From Gammaproteobacteria bacterium (GTDB lineage Bacteria > Pseudomonadota > Gammaproteobacteria > Pseudomonadales > Pseudohongiellaceae), in contig SHZK01000013.1 of NCBI GenBank assembly GCA_009692305.1, forward strand, positions 1 through 64,000: a stretch of 64,000 nt of DNA. The letters run 5' to 3'. Positions 48,749 through 58,415 of the stretch are shown here, piece after piece. A program made the position numbers and the translations under genes. Under the pieces are notes generated by a model, which did not search any database, was not told the origin of the DNA, and worked only from the letters and a program-made list of their open reading frames with translations. Numbering within the stretch: position 1 is the stretch's first letter; the number at the start of each line of letters is the position of its first letter.

Positions 48749-50233
48749 TCAGGCCAAATCCCTATATTCCCGTTCCAGCACTTTTAATTGCTTATTGGAA
48801 ATGCCGCCAAGCACATCGATACCGGCACGCAGGCGCGCCCGGGTTATGTCGATGCCCAAAATCGTGATGGCCTCGATTACTGATGTGGATACTGGTTTAC
48901 CGGTAATGGCTACGAACACGGGGAACAGGAAATCCCTGATTTTCAGATTCAGCTTGCCGGCGAGACTCTGCAAACACTGCTCAATATCGTCTCGCGTCCA
49001 TTCCGGTAATTGTTCCAGTTGCCAGAGTGAGAATTGCAAAACCTTCGCCATTATTTCAGCAGTCAATTGTTTGTGGGCATAGTGCGCTTGTTGTAATTCT
49101 GGAATTCCACTTACAAAAAACGCGGCGATATCTGCGACGTCTGTAAAACGCTCCACCCGCTGTTTTATCAGGGGCACGATCTTCAACATTCTTTCCTTGT
49201 TGAATGCCCAGTCGGCATATTGGATGATGAACTGCTCGTCACTGATATCTTCCCGAATATATTTGCCGTTCAGCCAGTCCAGTTTCTCGATATCGAAAAT
49301 CGGCCCACCGAGTGAAACGCGAGATATATCGAAGTTCTCTTTCATCTCGTCCTGTGTAAATTTTTCCTGGGCATTCGGCATCGTCCATCCCATCATACCG
49401 AGATAGTTGAGCAGAGCCTGCGGCAGATAACCCATAGCCTGATAATAACGGATACTGGTAGGGTTCTTGCGCTTGCTCAACTTGCTCTTGTCTGGATTAC
49501 GCAACAGCGGCATGTGACAAAATATAGGTGCCTGCCAGCCAAAATATTGATACAACAAAATATGTTTTGGCGTGGAATTAATCCATTCTTCGCCGCGAAT
49601 GACATGACTGATTTCCATCAGGTGATCATCTACAACATTGGCAAAATGGTAAGTCGGTCTGCCGTCTGATTTGATCAGTACCTGCATATCAACCTGCGAC
49701 CAGTTGATAGTGACATTACCGCGCAACAAGTCATTGAACTCACATTTACCTTCGGTCGGTATCCGCATGCGAATGACGTGCTCAGCACCACTCGCCAATT
49801 TCGATTTCACATCTGCTGCCGTCAGCTGCAGGCAATGCCCGTCATATCCCAGCGTTTGCTTGTCCTGCATTTGTTGTTGTCGCAGCGAGTCCAGGCGCTC
49901 AGCAGTGCAAAAACAATGAAATGCAGCGCCAGTGGCCAGCAGGGTCTTGATCTGCTGCGCATAAATCAAGGTGCGCTCGCTCTGTCGATAGGGTCCAAAT
50001 TCGCCTTCACAGCCCGGCCCTTCATCCCATTGCAAGCCAAGCCATTGCAATGATGAAAGAATATCCAGCTCTGACTTTGCTGAGCTGCGCTGCTGGTCAG
50101 TGTCTTCTATGCGAAGAATGAATTTGCCTCCATGTTTGTGCGCGAAACACTGGTTAAACAGGGCAATATAGGCTGTGCCTACGTGAGGGTCGCCAGTTGG
50201 CGAAGGCGCAATGCGGGTTCTGATTTGACTCAT
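48749..50233 (-). CDS. gltX: Glutamyl-tRNA synthetase
   Basis: Charges tRNA-Glu. The 494-residue class I enzyme has the HIGH-type motif in IAPSPTGDPHVGTAYIALFN, the catalytic domain stretch FILRIEDTDQQRS and the KMSKS-type loop DKSKLSKRKNP; the C-terminal third is the helical anticodon-binding domain. It is closest in look to the pseudomonad GltX, which charges tRNA-Glu only. tRNA-Ala lies 70 bases downstream on the same strand. Confidence 0.97.
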   Translation of the reverse strand: MSQIRTRIAPSPTGDPHVGTAYIALFNQCFAHKHGGKFILRIEDTDQQRSSAKSELDILSSLQWLGLQWDEGPGCEGEFGPYRQSERTLIYAQQIKTLLATGAAFHCFCTAERLDSLRQQQMQDKQTLGYDGHCLQLTAADVKSKLASGAEHVIRMRIPTEGKCEFNDLLRGNVTINWSQVDMQVLIKSDGRPTYHFANVVDDHLMEISHVIRGEEWINSTPKHILLYQYFGWQAPIFCHMPLLRNPDKSKLSKRKNPTSIRYYQAMGYLPQALLNYLGMMGWTMPNAQEKFTQDEMKENFDISRVSLGGPIFDIEKLDWLNGKYIREDISDEQFIIQYADWAFNKERMLKIVPLIKQRVERFTDVADIAAFFVSGIPELQQAHYAHKQLTAEIMAKVLQFSLWQLEQLPEWTRDDIEQCLQSLAGKLNLKIRDFLFPVFVAITGKPVSTSVIEAITILGIDITRARLRAGIDVLGGISNKQLKVLEREYRDLA

Positions 50234-50491
50234 TTTAGGAATTAACTGCTGAAAACCTTGAAGGAATAGGAGTTTGAAAATCCGGATAGGCGACGATTAT
50301 ACGCGATTGTGACATGATTCCTATGCCGTCATTGCGTGACATATAACGACTTGACTAACTGTTTCCCGATCTATAACAATGCTGCCCCTTGCAAGCTGCA
50401 CGCGGTACCGTATATTTCAAAATGCGCCAAATTCATTGCTGCATTAATTGAAACTACCCTGCTTTGAACTCAACTGGCCCCAACCTGAACT

Positions 50492-51460
50492 GTGATTGAT
50501 TACACACATAAATTTTGTGTTGCGCCCATGATGGACTGGACCGACCGCCATGATCGGGTGTTCCTGCGCCAATTCTCCCAGCGTGCCCTGCTTTACACCG
50601 AAATGGTAACGAGCGCGGCATTGCAGCACGGCGATGCAAATTACTTGTTGCAACATAACGAGGCAGAACATCCGGTCGCATTGCAATTGGGTGGCAGCAA
50701 TCCCGCGCAGTTGGCAGATGCCGCCAAGAGCGGTGCGGCCGCTGGATTTGACGAGATTAATTTGAATGTTGGCTGCCCCAGTGACCGGGTGCAATCCGGG
50801 GCATTTGGCGCCTGCTTAATGGCCGATCCGCCGCTGGTCGCCAACTGCATTCGCAGCATGCAGGACGCGGTTAGTATCCCGGTTACGGTGAAATGTCGCA
50901 CCGGTATTGATGACCAGGACTCTGAGGCAGAACTCTTTGATTTTATTGGCACAGTTGCCAATTCGGGCTGCCATGTGTTCGTTATACACGCACGCAAGGC
51001 AATCCTGCAGGGCCTCAGTCCGAAACAGAATCGGGAAATTCCCCCTCTGAATTACGAACGGGTTTTTCGGGTAAAGCAACAGTTCCCCCACTTACGTATT
51101 GTTATAAACGGGGGCATCAACACCCTGGACCAGGCAGTGGAGCTGCTGCAATTTGTAGATGGCGTGATGCTGGGGCGCGAAGCCTATCAAAACCCGTATG
51201 TCCTGCATGAGGTCGACAGTAAAATATTCGGGCTTCCAGCGAGCAGCAAAACCCGTAGCGATTACCTCGCGCAATTTATTCCCTATATTGAAGCGGAACT
51301 CAAGCGCGGCACCCCGCTCCGACACATGGCAAGACACCTGATGGGTCTGTTCAAAGGTCAGCAGGGCGGCAAGCAATTTCGACGGCACCTCAGCGAATAT
51401 TGCCATCAGGATAATGCAGGGATAAATGTAGTGTTGGACGCGCTGGCCTTTACCAACTGA
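50492..51460 (+). CDS. dusA: tRNA-dihydrouridine synthase DusA
   Basis: FMN enzyme that reduces uridines 20/20a in the tRNA D loop. The 322-residue protein has the N-terminal FCVAPMMDWTDRHDR, the FMN-barrel stretch INLNVGCPSDRVQSGAFGACLM with the catalytic Cys of its second half, and the DusA-typical helical C-terminus with MARHLMGLFKGQQGGKQFRRHL. The start is GTG 50492; it has no clear ribosome-binding site. The 258-base gap to gltX (divergent) shows nothing recognisable. Confidence 0.95.
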   Translation: MIDYTHKFCVAPMMDWTDRHDRVFLRQFSQRALLYTEMVTSAALQHGDANYLLQHNEAEHPVALQLGGSNPAQLADAAKSGAAAGFDEINLNVGCPSDRVQSGAFGACLMADPPLVANCIRSMQDAVSIPVTVKCRTGIDDQDSEAELFDFIGTVANSGCHVFVIHARKAILQGLSPKQNREIPPLNYERVFRVKQQFPHLRIVINGGINTLDQAVELLQFVDGVMLGREAYQNPYVLHEVDSKIFGLPASSKTRSDYLAQFIPYIEAELKRGTPLRHMARHLMGLFKGQQGGKQFRRHLSEYCHQDNAGINVVLDALAFTN

Positions 51461-51516
51461 TTGCGGCAACAACCGGCCCCACCGCGCCTATAATCATTCA
51501 ACATGGAGACTGTTAC

Positions 51517-51984
51517 ATGCTCGCAGCCATCAAAAATTTTTTCGCTTCCAATCTGGCAATTGCCGCTACTGGTTCAGAGAGTAAGCTGCCGCAAGTCGAC
51601 AAGATCCAGTTGGCATGCGCTGCACTTCTGATCGAAGTAATGAATAGCGACCACGCACAGGATGCGAGGGAAATGGCAACGTTTGTAGGTGTGCTTGAGT
51701 CCAGCCTGCAGTTAGACGCGCATAAGCTGAGTGAAGTGGTTGATCTCGCCCAGAGTGAAGCCAGACAGGCTACCTCGCTTTACGAATTCACCGGGCTGAT
51801 CAATGTGAATTATACCTATGAAGAAAAACTCAGCTTAATGGAAAACATGTGGCGGGTAGCTTATTCAGATTCACAGCTGGATAAATATGAAGATCATTTG
51901 ATCAGGAAAGTGTCTGAACTAATCTATGTCCGACACAGTGATTTCATTCGCACGAAATTAAAGATCAGGGACAGCATTTTGTAA
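51517..51984 (+). CDS. TerB-like tellurite-resistance-family protein
   Basis: A 155-residue all-helical protein of the TerB/DjlA N-terminal type. Helical pairs contain acidic residues that can bind metal: LLIEVMNSDHAQDAREM at about 38-54 and MENMWRVAYSDSQLDKYED at about 108-126, the usual two repeats. GGAG lies eight bases before ATG 51517. It probably follows dusA as a second gene (56 bases downstream), with no other ter genes nearby, so a role in tellurite resistance is not implied. Convergent with mlaA, five bases away. Confidence 0.82.
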   Translation: MLAAIKNFFASNLAIAATGSESKLPQVDKIQLACAALLIEVMNSDHAQDAREMATFVGVLESSLQLDAHKLSEVVDLAQSEARQATSLYEFTGLINVNYTYEEKLSLMENMWRVAYSDSQLDKYEDHLIRKVSELIYVRHSDFIRTKLKIRDSIL

Positions 51985-51989
51985 TAACT

Positions 51990-52703
51990 TCAAAAGCCAC
52001 CGAATTCATCTTCCACGCGACCGTCATTCACCAGGAAATCCCGCCTTTGCATGTAGGCCTCTCTGACGAACAGGTAGCGGTCACCCGAAATCAGATCGTC
52101 GAGAGCCAGTAATCCGGAGCGCGAGTCGGTCTCGCGCAACAGGAACATGGAAAATTTCAAGTCTTCGCGCTCATGATACTGTAGCGGATTGAACAGGGTA
52201 TCCAATACCAGGCCAAATGAATCGCGCAAATTGCTGGCGCCAAAAACAGGTAACATGACATATGGCCCGCTGGCCACTCCCCAGCGACCAAGGGTTTGCC
52301 CAAAATCTTCTTCGTTCTTGGTTAGACCAAACCCCGAAGCAAAATCGAATACCCCTGCCATTCCTATTGTGGAATTAATCAAAAATCTACCTGAGTCGGA
52401 GAGCGCAGCATCCAGCTTCAACTGCAGCATGTCGTTTGCGAACACATTGATGTCGTCAAGATTGCTGAAGAAATTTCCAATTCCCTGACGCGCCACCCGC
52501 GGTACAAACAAGGTGTAAGTGAGGGCCGCTGGTCTAACCAGCAATTGATCAAAGTAGTCATTGAATTTGAAGACGCCTTCGTTGGTTGACTGCCAGAGAT
52601 CAGTGGTTTGTGCGTTTGCTGCAGGCGCAACCCACAGGCCGAACATGGCTACGAACGCCAGAACTGGTATGCGGTAATTACCACCTGTGTACTTTCTATT
52701 CAA
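51990..52703 (-). CDS. mlaA: MlaA/VacJ family outer-membrane lipid asymmetry protein
   Basis: MlaA removes phospholipid from the outer leaflet of the outer membrane and feeds it to MlaC. Family blocks are clear: FKFNDYFDQLLVRPAA, NFFSNLDDINVFANDMLQ, EEDFGQTLGRWGVASGPYVM and YLFVREAYMQRRDF. The frame is open to 52802, but the segment before residue 34 does not look exported; a TTG at 52703 gives a normal signal peptide ending in PAANA-Q. No lipobox cysteine is present, so it seems to be exported by a type I signal rather than as the classical lipoprotein. The start is uncertain. No mlaBCDEF genes are in the window. Confidence 0.87.
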   Translation of the reverse strand: MNRKYTGGNYRIPVLAFVAMFGLWVAPAANAQTTDLWQSTNEGVFKFNDYFDQLLVRPAALTYTLFVPRVARQGIGNFFSNLDDINVFANDMLQLKLDAALSDSGRFLINSTIGMAGVFDFASGFGLTKNEEDFGQTLGRWGVASGPYVMLPVFGASNLRDSFGLVLDTLFNPLQYHEREDLKFSMFLLRETDSRSGLLALDDLISGDRYLFVREAYMQRRDFLVNDGRVEDEFGGF

Positions 52704-52832
52704 TGTGATGATCCAACTACACAAAAATTCATGATTTGCTTTTGCATTATCTGGCTCAATGCAGATACTTGATCCATGTTTCCGGAAATGGGAGTTCAAC
52801 AACGTAAGAACCGCAATTGTGCTGGTTCCGTA

Positions 52833-55800
52833 CTAGCGTATTTTTGCAAATAGCTTGTCTACTCGTTGGGGCGATACCGGCAATCGTGTCCCCAACCCCT
52901 GGGCAAACAAGGAGACTCGCAACTCTTCCAGCATCCAGCGCAGGGTCTGCAGCTCATTGATGTTTCGACTCTTTGACCGGGAACTTAAATGCAAGTAGCG
53001 CTGCCAGTAATCCTGGAGCAGCAGCGTTTGCGACTTGTCTCGCTCCACCGATTGACCTGCCTTGTCCAACCGTACTTCAATCGCTTCCAGATAGCGCGGC
53101 ATTTCCATTAACCAGTACCAGTCTGTGGTCAGAAGAAAATCGGCATGAAGCAAGGCTGCCAGTTGCTGTTCAATGTCTGCTTTCAGATATTCAAGTGAAG
53201 CAGCAGTGAGTTGCCGTAACCTGCGTCTGATGTTAAAACTTCTCTCAAACACGTGCTGCAGTGCGTGCTCGATCCGCTCTCCGCTGGTAATGATAGCTGG
53301 CTTTCCTGCCTGCAGAGCCCGTTCAAAGGCGGCCGCGTCGCGCACATCCTGCTGGTCTATGGAAAACGCCGCAGCATAGCTGGTCATTACGGCATCTTCG
53401 CCAATATTCTTAAATTCTGCTGGCACTAGCAAAGCATGCTTGTTTACAAAACGAATGAATTGTTTGCGGAGCAGATTACGTTGCTGCACGCTCTTGAGCA
53501 TGTACAAGCGTAACAAACCTCTCCTGTGCGTCTGCCTTGCTGCATCCTTGTCGGCAAATAGTTTGACCGAAACCGTTTCGCCTGTGTCCACCAGTGCCGG
53601 GTATCTGACCACGATCAAACCGTCACCCATCTGCACCTCGCTTGGCAAGTCACCGATAGTCCAGTCTGTGATACCGGTCACTTCGGTTTCATGTTGGTTT
53701 TGGACTGTTTGCGATGCAGTTGCTTCACACTGCTCATCCTGCAGCAAGTTCGCGCGCAACTGTGCAATATCGGTCCCCAGCGCCAATTCAATTCCGGCAC
53801 TGTCACGCACGCTGATTTTGACCTGTAGGTAGTTAGGCAAACTGACCTGCCGCAGCAGCTCCGGATCAATGTCCACTCGCTTGCGGGTTCGCGCCTGCAG
53901 CACTAGGGCATCGATCAACTCTCCGTCCTGAGGCTGCATGCTGTCGATAATGCCATCAACAAAGCCACTCACAGGAATGAAATTCTTGCGCAGGGTTTTA
54001 GGTAGCCCTTTTAACAAGGCAATGCACTTTTCCCGGAGCAGGCCAGGCACGGCCCAATCTACATCGGCCTGGGACACTTGATTGAGCACGGCTAGCGGCA
54101 GCTCCAGCGTAGCGCCATCACGGGCATGGCCCGGCTCGAACACATAAGCGATTAGCAATCGATTCTGTTGCATGGCGGCAACATCGGGATAGGCCGCTAA
54201 CTTGTCCTGCAGCGCACTAGACTCAATCAGGTTGTCGCGCGTCATCAGCAACGCGTCTGGCGCGACTGCCGCTGTTTCGCGCCACCATTGTTCCAGCTGC
54301 TGCGTAGAGTTGACATGGTCAGGGATACGAGCTGAATAAAAATCGACAATTTCACGCTCGCTTACGATCAATTCTGGCCGCCGCAGCTTGTCTTCCTCAC
54401 GTGCCATATCCGCCAGGAATTTACGATTATGTTGGTAGAAAGGGAGCGTGGTTTCGATCTGTTCAGCGGCCAACGCTTCGCGGATAAAAATGTCACGACA
54501 GGCAGCCGGATCTATAACTGCAAATCGCACCAGCGCTCTCTCCACCAGCACCAAACCGTATAGCTGCACTTTTTCATACGCCATCACTTCCTGTCTCGAC
54601 TTGCTCCAATGGGGTTCGAAGTAGTCACGCTTAACCAGATGCAGCGCGGCTTGCTCAACCCATACCGGGTCAATTTTGGCCGCCATTGTGGCAAAGGTGC
54701 CAGAGGTCTCAATTTGCTCCCCTGTTACAATCCATTTTGGTGGTTTCGCAGCCAATACCGAGGAACTAAACAGGGAAAACTTGCGGTTCCTGTTTCCCTG
54801 GTAAATTTTACGCTCATCCAGTGAGGCTATCTGGTTCAAGGAGCCGGTGATAATACTGCGGTGCACCGGCGCATATTCAGCCTTGTCCTGATTGCATTTC
54901 ATGCCTAATTGCTGACAACTTAGCAGTAGCTGTCGATGCAGGTCGCGCCAATCGCGCATGCGCATGAATGAGAGGAAGTGGGTCTTGCAATATTTTCGCA
55001 ACTGTCCCTGTGTGAGATTCTGGCGCTGCTGCTCATACGCATCCCACAGATTTACCAGACTCAGGAAATCGGAATCCGGGTGATTGAACACGGCTAGCCG
55101 CTGCAGGGCTAGCTGTCGATTATCTTGTGATATTTCCCGCGGATCCTGGCTGCTCAATGCGCTGACAATAATCAACAACTCGCGCAGGCAGCGCTGCGAA
55201 TCCGCTGCGATCAGCATGCGCCCAAGCTTGGGATCGACTGGAATCGTCGCCATCTTGCGCCCATATTCAGTGAGCTCACGTGCGGGTGTGAGTGCGTTCA
55301 ACTCGGCCAGCAAGCGAGTCCCCTCATTGATGGCTTTTTGTTCCGGCGCTTCCAGGAATGGGAAGTCTTCAGCATCTCCCAAGCGCAGGTGCTTCATGCG
55401 CAGAATTACCGAGGCAAGGTTGGTCCGCAGAATTTCCGGATCAGTAAACAACGGACGCGAATTGAAATCTTGTTCTGAATACAGTCGGATACACACGCCG
55501 TCCGCGAGTCGGCCGCAGCGTCCCTTGCGTTGATTCGCGCTTGCCTGTGACACTGGCTCAATTGGCAAGCGCTGTACTTTGCTCTGCAAGCTATAGCGAC
55601 TGATGCGCGCCAGACCGATGTCGATGACATAGTTTATGCCAGGCACAGTAAGTGAGGTTTCCGCTACGTTAGTTGCCAGAACGATGCGCCTGCCTCGATG
55701 TGGCTGAAAGATGCGGATCTGTTCCGAGTGCCGCAAGCGTGCATACAGCGGCAGGATTTCGCAGTCTGGTAAATGTTGTTTGCGCAGGAAGTTTGCAGTA

Positions 55801-56723
55801 TCCCTGATGTCCCTTTCGCCACTGAGAAACACCAAAACGTCACCCGTATTACGCTGGCGCTCTTTGTCTATCAGTTCGATTTCCCGGATCGCTTGCAGAA
55901 TGGCCAGCAGTTGCGCTGACTCTTCGGCGGTTTCGGCTTTTTCAACCGCAAGCGGCGCATAATGCACCTCCACTGGATAACTGCGACCAGACACAGACAC
56001 AATGGGCGCATTCGCGAAGTGCTGCGAAAATTTTTCGACATCAATAGTGGCGGAAGTAATGATCAGTTTCAGATCTTTGCGCTTGGGCAGTAACTGCTTG
56101 AGGAACCCAAGCAAGAAATCGATGTTCAGGGAACGCTCATGGGCTTCATCGATGATCAGGACTTCATAGTTGTTGAGAAATCGATCTGACTGTATTTCGG
56201 CGAGCAGGATCCCGTCTGTCATCAACTTGAGATAGGTGCGCTCCGAAACTTTCTCATTGAAACGTACCTGGTAGCCCACGCCAGACCCGGGCTCACAGTG
56301 GAGCTCCTCGGCGATGCGATTCGCCACTGACACTGCGGCTAACCGCCTTGGCTGGGTATGCCCGATCAATCCGTAGCGTCCGAAGCCTGCTTCGAGACAC
56401 ACCTTGGGTAATTGTGTAGTTTTTCCGGAACCGGTGTCGCCGGCGACAATCAGCACCTGGTGTTCGCGCAGCAATCGACCGATGTCCCCTACCCTGGCAC
56501 TGATAGGCAGATTCTGGGGATACTCAATCTGCCTGGGGAGCGCATCAATACGTGTCTGACTGGATTGCTGGGAGCGAGAGATATCGCGTCGCAGAACTGT
56601 TAGTGCGGTTTCAATTGACCGGCCAGCGTGTGCCTGCTTTTCCAATTCACGCAGTTTCCGACCTAATCCATGCCGATCGCACAAGGTGCTACTGACAAGC
56701 TCGGCATATTCAGCTTCAAACAC
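52833..56723 (-). CDS. hrpA: ATP-dependent RNA helicase HrpA
   Basis: DEAH-box helicase; in E. coli it resolves stalled or collided ribosomes and helps process some mRNAs. About 1296 residues: Walker A GDTGSGKTTQLPK, the DEAH box in IIDEAHERSLN, motif III SATID, motif VI QRKGRCGR, then the HA2 and OB-fold domains and the long C-terminal HrpA-specific extension (DUF3418). The upstream TTG at 56729 is possible, but GTG 56723 has AGGA seven bases upstream, so I use it. Length matches E. coli HrpA (1300). Confidence 0.96.
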   Translation of the reverse strand: MFEAEYAELVSSTLCDRHGLGRKLRELEKQAHAGRSIETALTVLRRDISRSQQSSQTRIDALPRQIEYPQNLPISARVGDIGRLLREHQVLIVAGDTGSGKTTQLPKVCLEAGFGRYGLIGHTQPRRLAAVSVANRIAEELHCEPGSGVGYQVRFNEKVSERTYLKLMTDGILLAEIQSDRFLNNYEVLIIDEAHERSLNIDFLLGFLKQLLPKRKDLKLIITSATIDVEKFSQHFANAPIVSVSGRSYPVEVHYAPLAVEKAETAEESAQLLAILQAIREIELIDKERQRNTGDVLVFLSGERDIRDTANFLRKQHLPDCEILPLYARLRHSEQIRIFQPHRGRRIVLATNVAETSLTVPGINYVIDIGLARISRYSLQSKVQRLPIEPVSQASANQRKGRCGRLADGVCIRLYSEQDFNSRPLFTDPEILRTNLASVILRMKHLRLGDAEDFPFLEAPEQKAINEGTRLLAELNALTPARELTEYGRKMATIPVDPKLGRMLIAADSQRCLRELLIIVSALSSQDPREISQDNRQLALQRLAVFNHPDSDFLSLVNLWDAYEQQRQNLTQGQLRKYCKTHFLSFMRMRDWRDLHRQLLLSCQQLGMKCNQDKAEYAPVHRSIITGSLNQIASLDERKIYQGNRNRKFSLFSSSVLAAKPPKWIVTGEQIETSGTFATMAAKIDPVWVEQAALHLVKRDYFEPHWSKSRQEVMAYEKVQLYGLVLVERALVRFAVIDPAACRDIFIREALAAEQIETTLPFYQHNRKFLADMAREEDKLRRPELIVSEREIVDFYSARIPDHVNSTQQLEQWWRETAAVAPDALLMTRDNLIESSALQDKLAAYPDVAAMQQNRLLIAYVFEPGHARDGATLELPLAVLNQVSQADVDWAVPGLLREKCIALLKGLPKTLRKNFIPVSGFVDGIIDSMQPQDGELIDALVLQARTRKRVDIDPELLRQVSLPNYLQVKISVRDSAGIELALGTDIAQLRANLLQDEQCEATASQTVQNQHETEVTGITDWTIGDLPSEVQMGDGLIVVRYPALVDTGETVSVKLFADKDAARQTHRRGLLRLYMLKSVQQRNLLRKQFIRFVNKHALLVPAEFKNIGEDAVMTSYAAAFSIDQQDVRDAAAFERALQAGKPAIITSGERIEHALQHVFERSFNIRRRLRQLTAASLEYLKADIEQQLAALLHADFLLTTDWYWLMEMPRYLEAIEVRLDKAGQSVERDKSQTLLLQDYWQRYLHLSSRSKSRNINELQTLRWMLEELRVSLFAQGLGTRLPVSPQRVDKLFAKIR

Positions 56724-56771
56724 AGGCAATTCCTGACGCGCCTGTAGCTAATTCCCCGGCAAGGCGCAATG

Positions 56772-58403
56772 CTACTTATCCCGCAGTTCACGCCGCAGTA
56801 CTTTGCCTACGTTGGATTTCGGCAAATCTTTCACAAAGACAATTTCGTGCGGAATTTTGTATCCAGTAAGACGTTGTTTGCAATGCCGTACAATATCCGC
56901 TGCCGCAACCGGCTCATTCTTGAGCACCACAAACAACTTGATAGCCTCACCCGTGTCCTCGCTGCGCACTCCGATAGCGGCACTTTCAAGCACGCCAGGA
57001 TGCTGATTTACCCAGTCCTCAACCTCGTTGGGATACACATTAAACCCGGATACCAGGATCATGTCCTTCTTGCGATCAACGATGGATATACAATTGTCCG
57101 CATCCACCTCAACGTAATCGCCAGTTCGCAACCAGCCATCCTGGTCCAGAATTTCCGCGGTAGCCTCTGGCTGCTGCCAGTATCCAAGCATAACCTGCGG
57201 TCCACGCACCCAAAGCTCTCCGCGCTGACCTTGCGCTACCTCATTGCCGGCGTCATCAACGAGCTTAATCTCGGTATCAGGGACAACTGGCCCCACCGTA
57301 CCAGGCTTGTTCTTGCCCGGGATGTTGACTGCAACCACTGGCGAACATTCAGTCAAGCCATAACCTTCGAGGATTTCCGTACCGGTTACTGTTTTCCACT
57401 CTCGCGTTACTGCCGTTGACATCGCCATTCCGCCTGCGCCGCAAAATTTCATCATTGAAAAGTCCAATTTGGACAAGTCTTTGTGGCGTAGCATTGCGTG
57501 ATACAAGGTGTTGATCCCGACAAAACCGTTAATCCGGGTAGTTGCCATCAGCTTGATAAGACCATCAAGGTCGCGTGGATTGGTAATCAGGATATTATGA
57601 TTACCTGCGAAGGGCATCGCCAGGCAATGCAAGAGAAACGCATAACTATGATAGAGCGGCAACGGGGCAGCAATGTTCTCTACTTTGTCTCTAATCACCA
57701 GCAAGCAACGGGAACGCAATTGCATCATATTTGCGATCAGGTTGTTATGACTAAGCATCGCACCTTTAGCACGACCAGTAGTGCCGCCTGTGTACAACAA
57801 TACGGCCACATCGTTTCCGCGCGCGGGCTTGTCCAGTTTCTGCACCGATTCTCGAACGCGCAACACTTCCATAAAATCGAGTGCGCCAGGTAGTTGATAC
57901 GCAGGTACCAGCTTTTTGAGATATTTTACGCCCAGGTTCATCACCTGTCTTTTGAATGGATTCTGCAAATCCCCGAGCTGGGTCACGAAGACTTTTTCGA
58001 TCTGGGTTTCATGCAGAATCTGTTGTAATTTATAGCAGAAATTCTCCAGTATAACGATTGCCTTTACACCAGAGTCCTGAAATTGATAAAGCATCTCAGC
58101 TGGCGTGTATAACGGATTGGTATTCACGACAACCAGACCGGCTCGCAGTGCGCCATACAGTACCAGCGGAAACTGCAGCAAGTTAGGCAGCTGAATCGCG
58201 ATCTTGTCCCCTGGTTTCAACGAAGTGTGATGTTGCAAGTAAGCGGCGAACCGATCACTCAAACGCTTCATCTCTGAATAGGATAATGTACGACCGAAAC
58301 AGCTGAACGCGGGCAATGCAGCGTGTTCGCGGAAAATATAGTCAATTACTTCATTCAGAGAACTGAATTGTTCGGGGCGAAGATCGTCAGGGAGTTGTTC
58401 CAT
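56772..58403 (-). CDS. fadD: Long-chain fatty acid-CoA ligase FadD
   Basis: Activates imported fatty acids to acyl-CoA at the inner membrane. The 543-residue adenylate-forming enzyme has the P-loop-like motif LLYTGGTTGRAKGAMLSH, the gate region YHSYAF, the adenylate motif EGYGLTECSP and the hinge RTGDYVEVD, with the catalytic Lys near the C-terminus in LPKSNVGKVLRREL. It has the length of FadD. It stands between the VWA gene and hrpA on the minus strand (48 bases to hrpA). Chain-length preference cannot be told from sequence. Confidence 0.93.
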   Translation of the reverse strand: MEQLPDDLRPEQFSSLNEVIDYIFREHAALPAFSCFGRTLSYSEMKRLSDRFAAYLQHHTSLKPGDKIAIQLPNLLQFPLVLYGALRAGLVVVNTNPLYTPAEMLYQFQDSGVKAIVILENFCYKLQQILHETQIEKVFVTQLGDLQNPFKRQVMNLGVKYLKKLVPAYQLPGALDFMEVLRVRESVQKLDKPARGNDVAVLLYTGGTTGRAKGAMLSHNNLIANMMQLRSRCLLVIRDKVENIAAPLPLYHSYAFLLHCLAMPFAGNHNILITNPRDLDGLIKLMATTRINGFVGINTLYHAMLRHKDLSKLDFSMMKFCGAGGMAMSTAVTREWKTVTGTEILEGYGLTECSPVVAVNIPGKNKPGTVGPVVPDTEIKLVDDAGNEVAQGQRGELWVRGPQVMLGYWQQPEATAEILDQDGWLRTGDYVEVDADNCISIVDRKKDMILVSGFNVYPNEVEDWVNQHPGVLESAAIGVRSEDTGEAIKLFVVLKNEPVAAADIVRHCKQRLTGYKIPHEIVFVKDLPKSNVGKVLRRELRDK

Positions 58404-58415
58404 GTGCCCAATCCC

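Noticed and set aside
51517-51984. Tellurite resistance locus
   Set aside because: Only a TerB-like helical protein is present; no terC, terD or terZ-type genes, so resistance is not supported.
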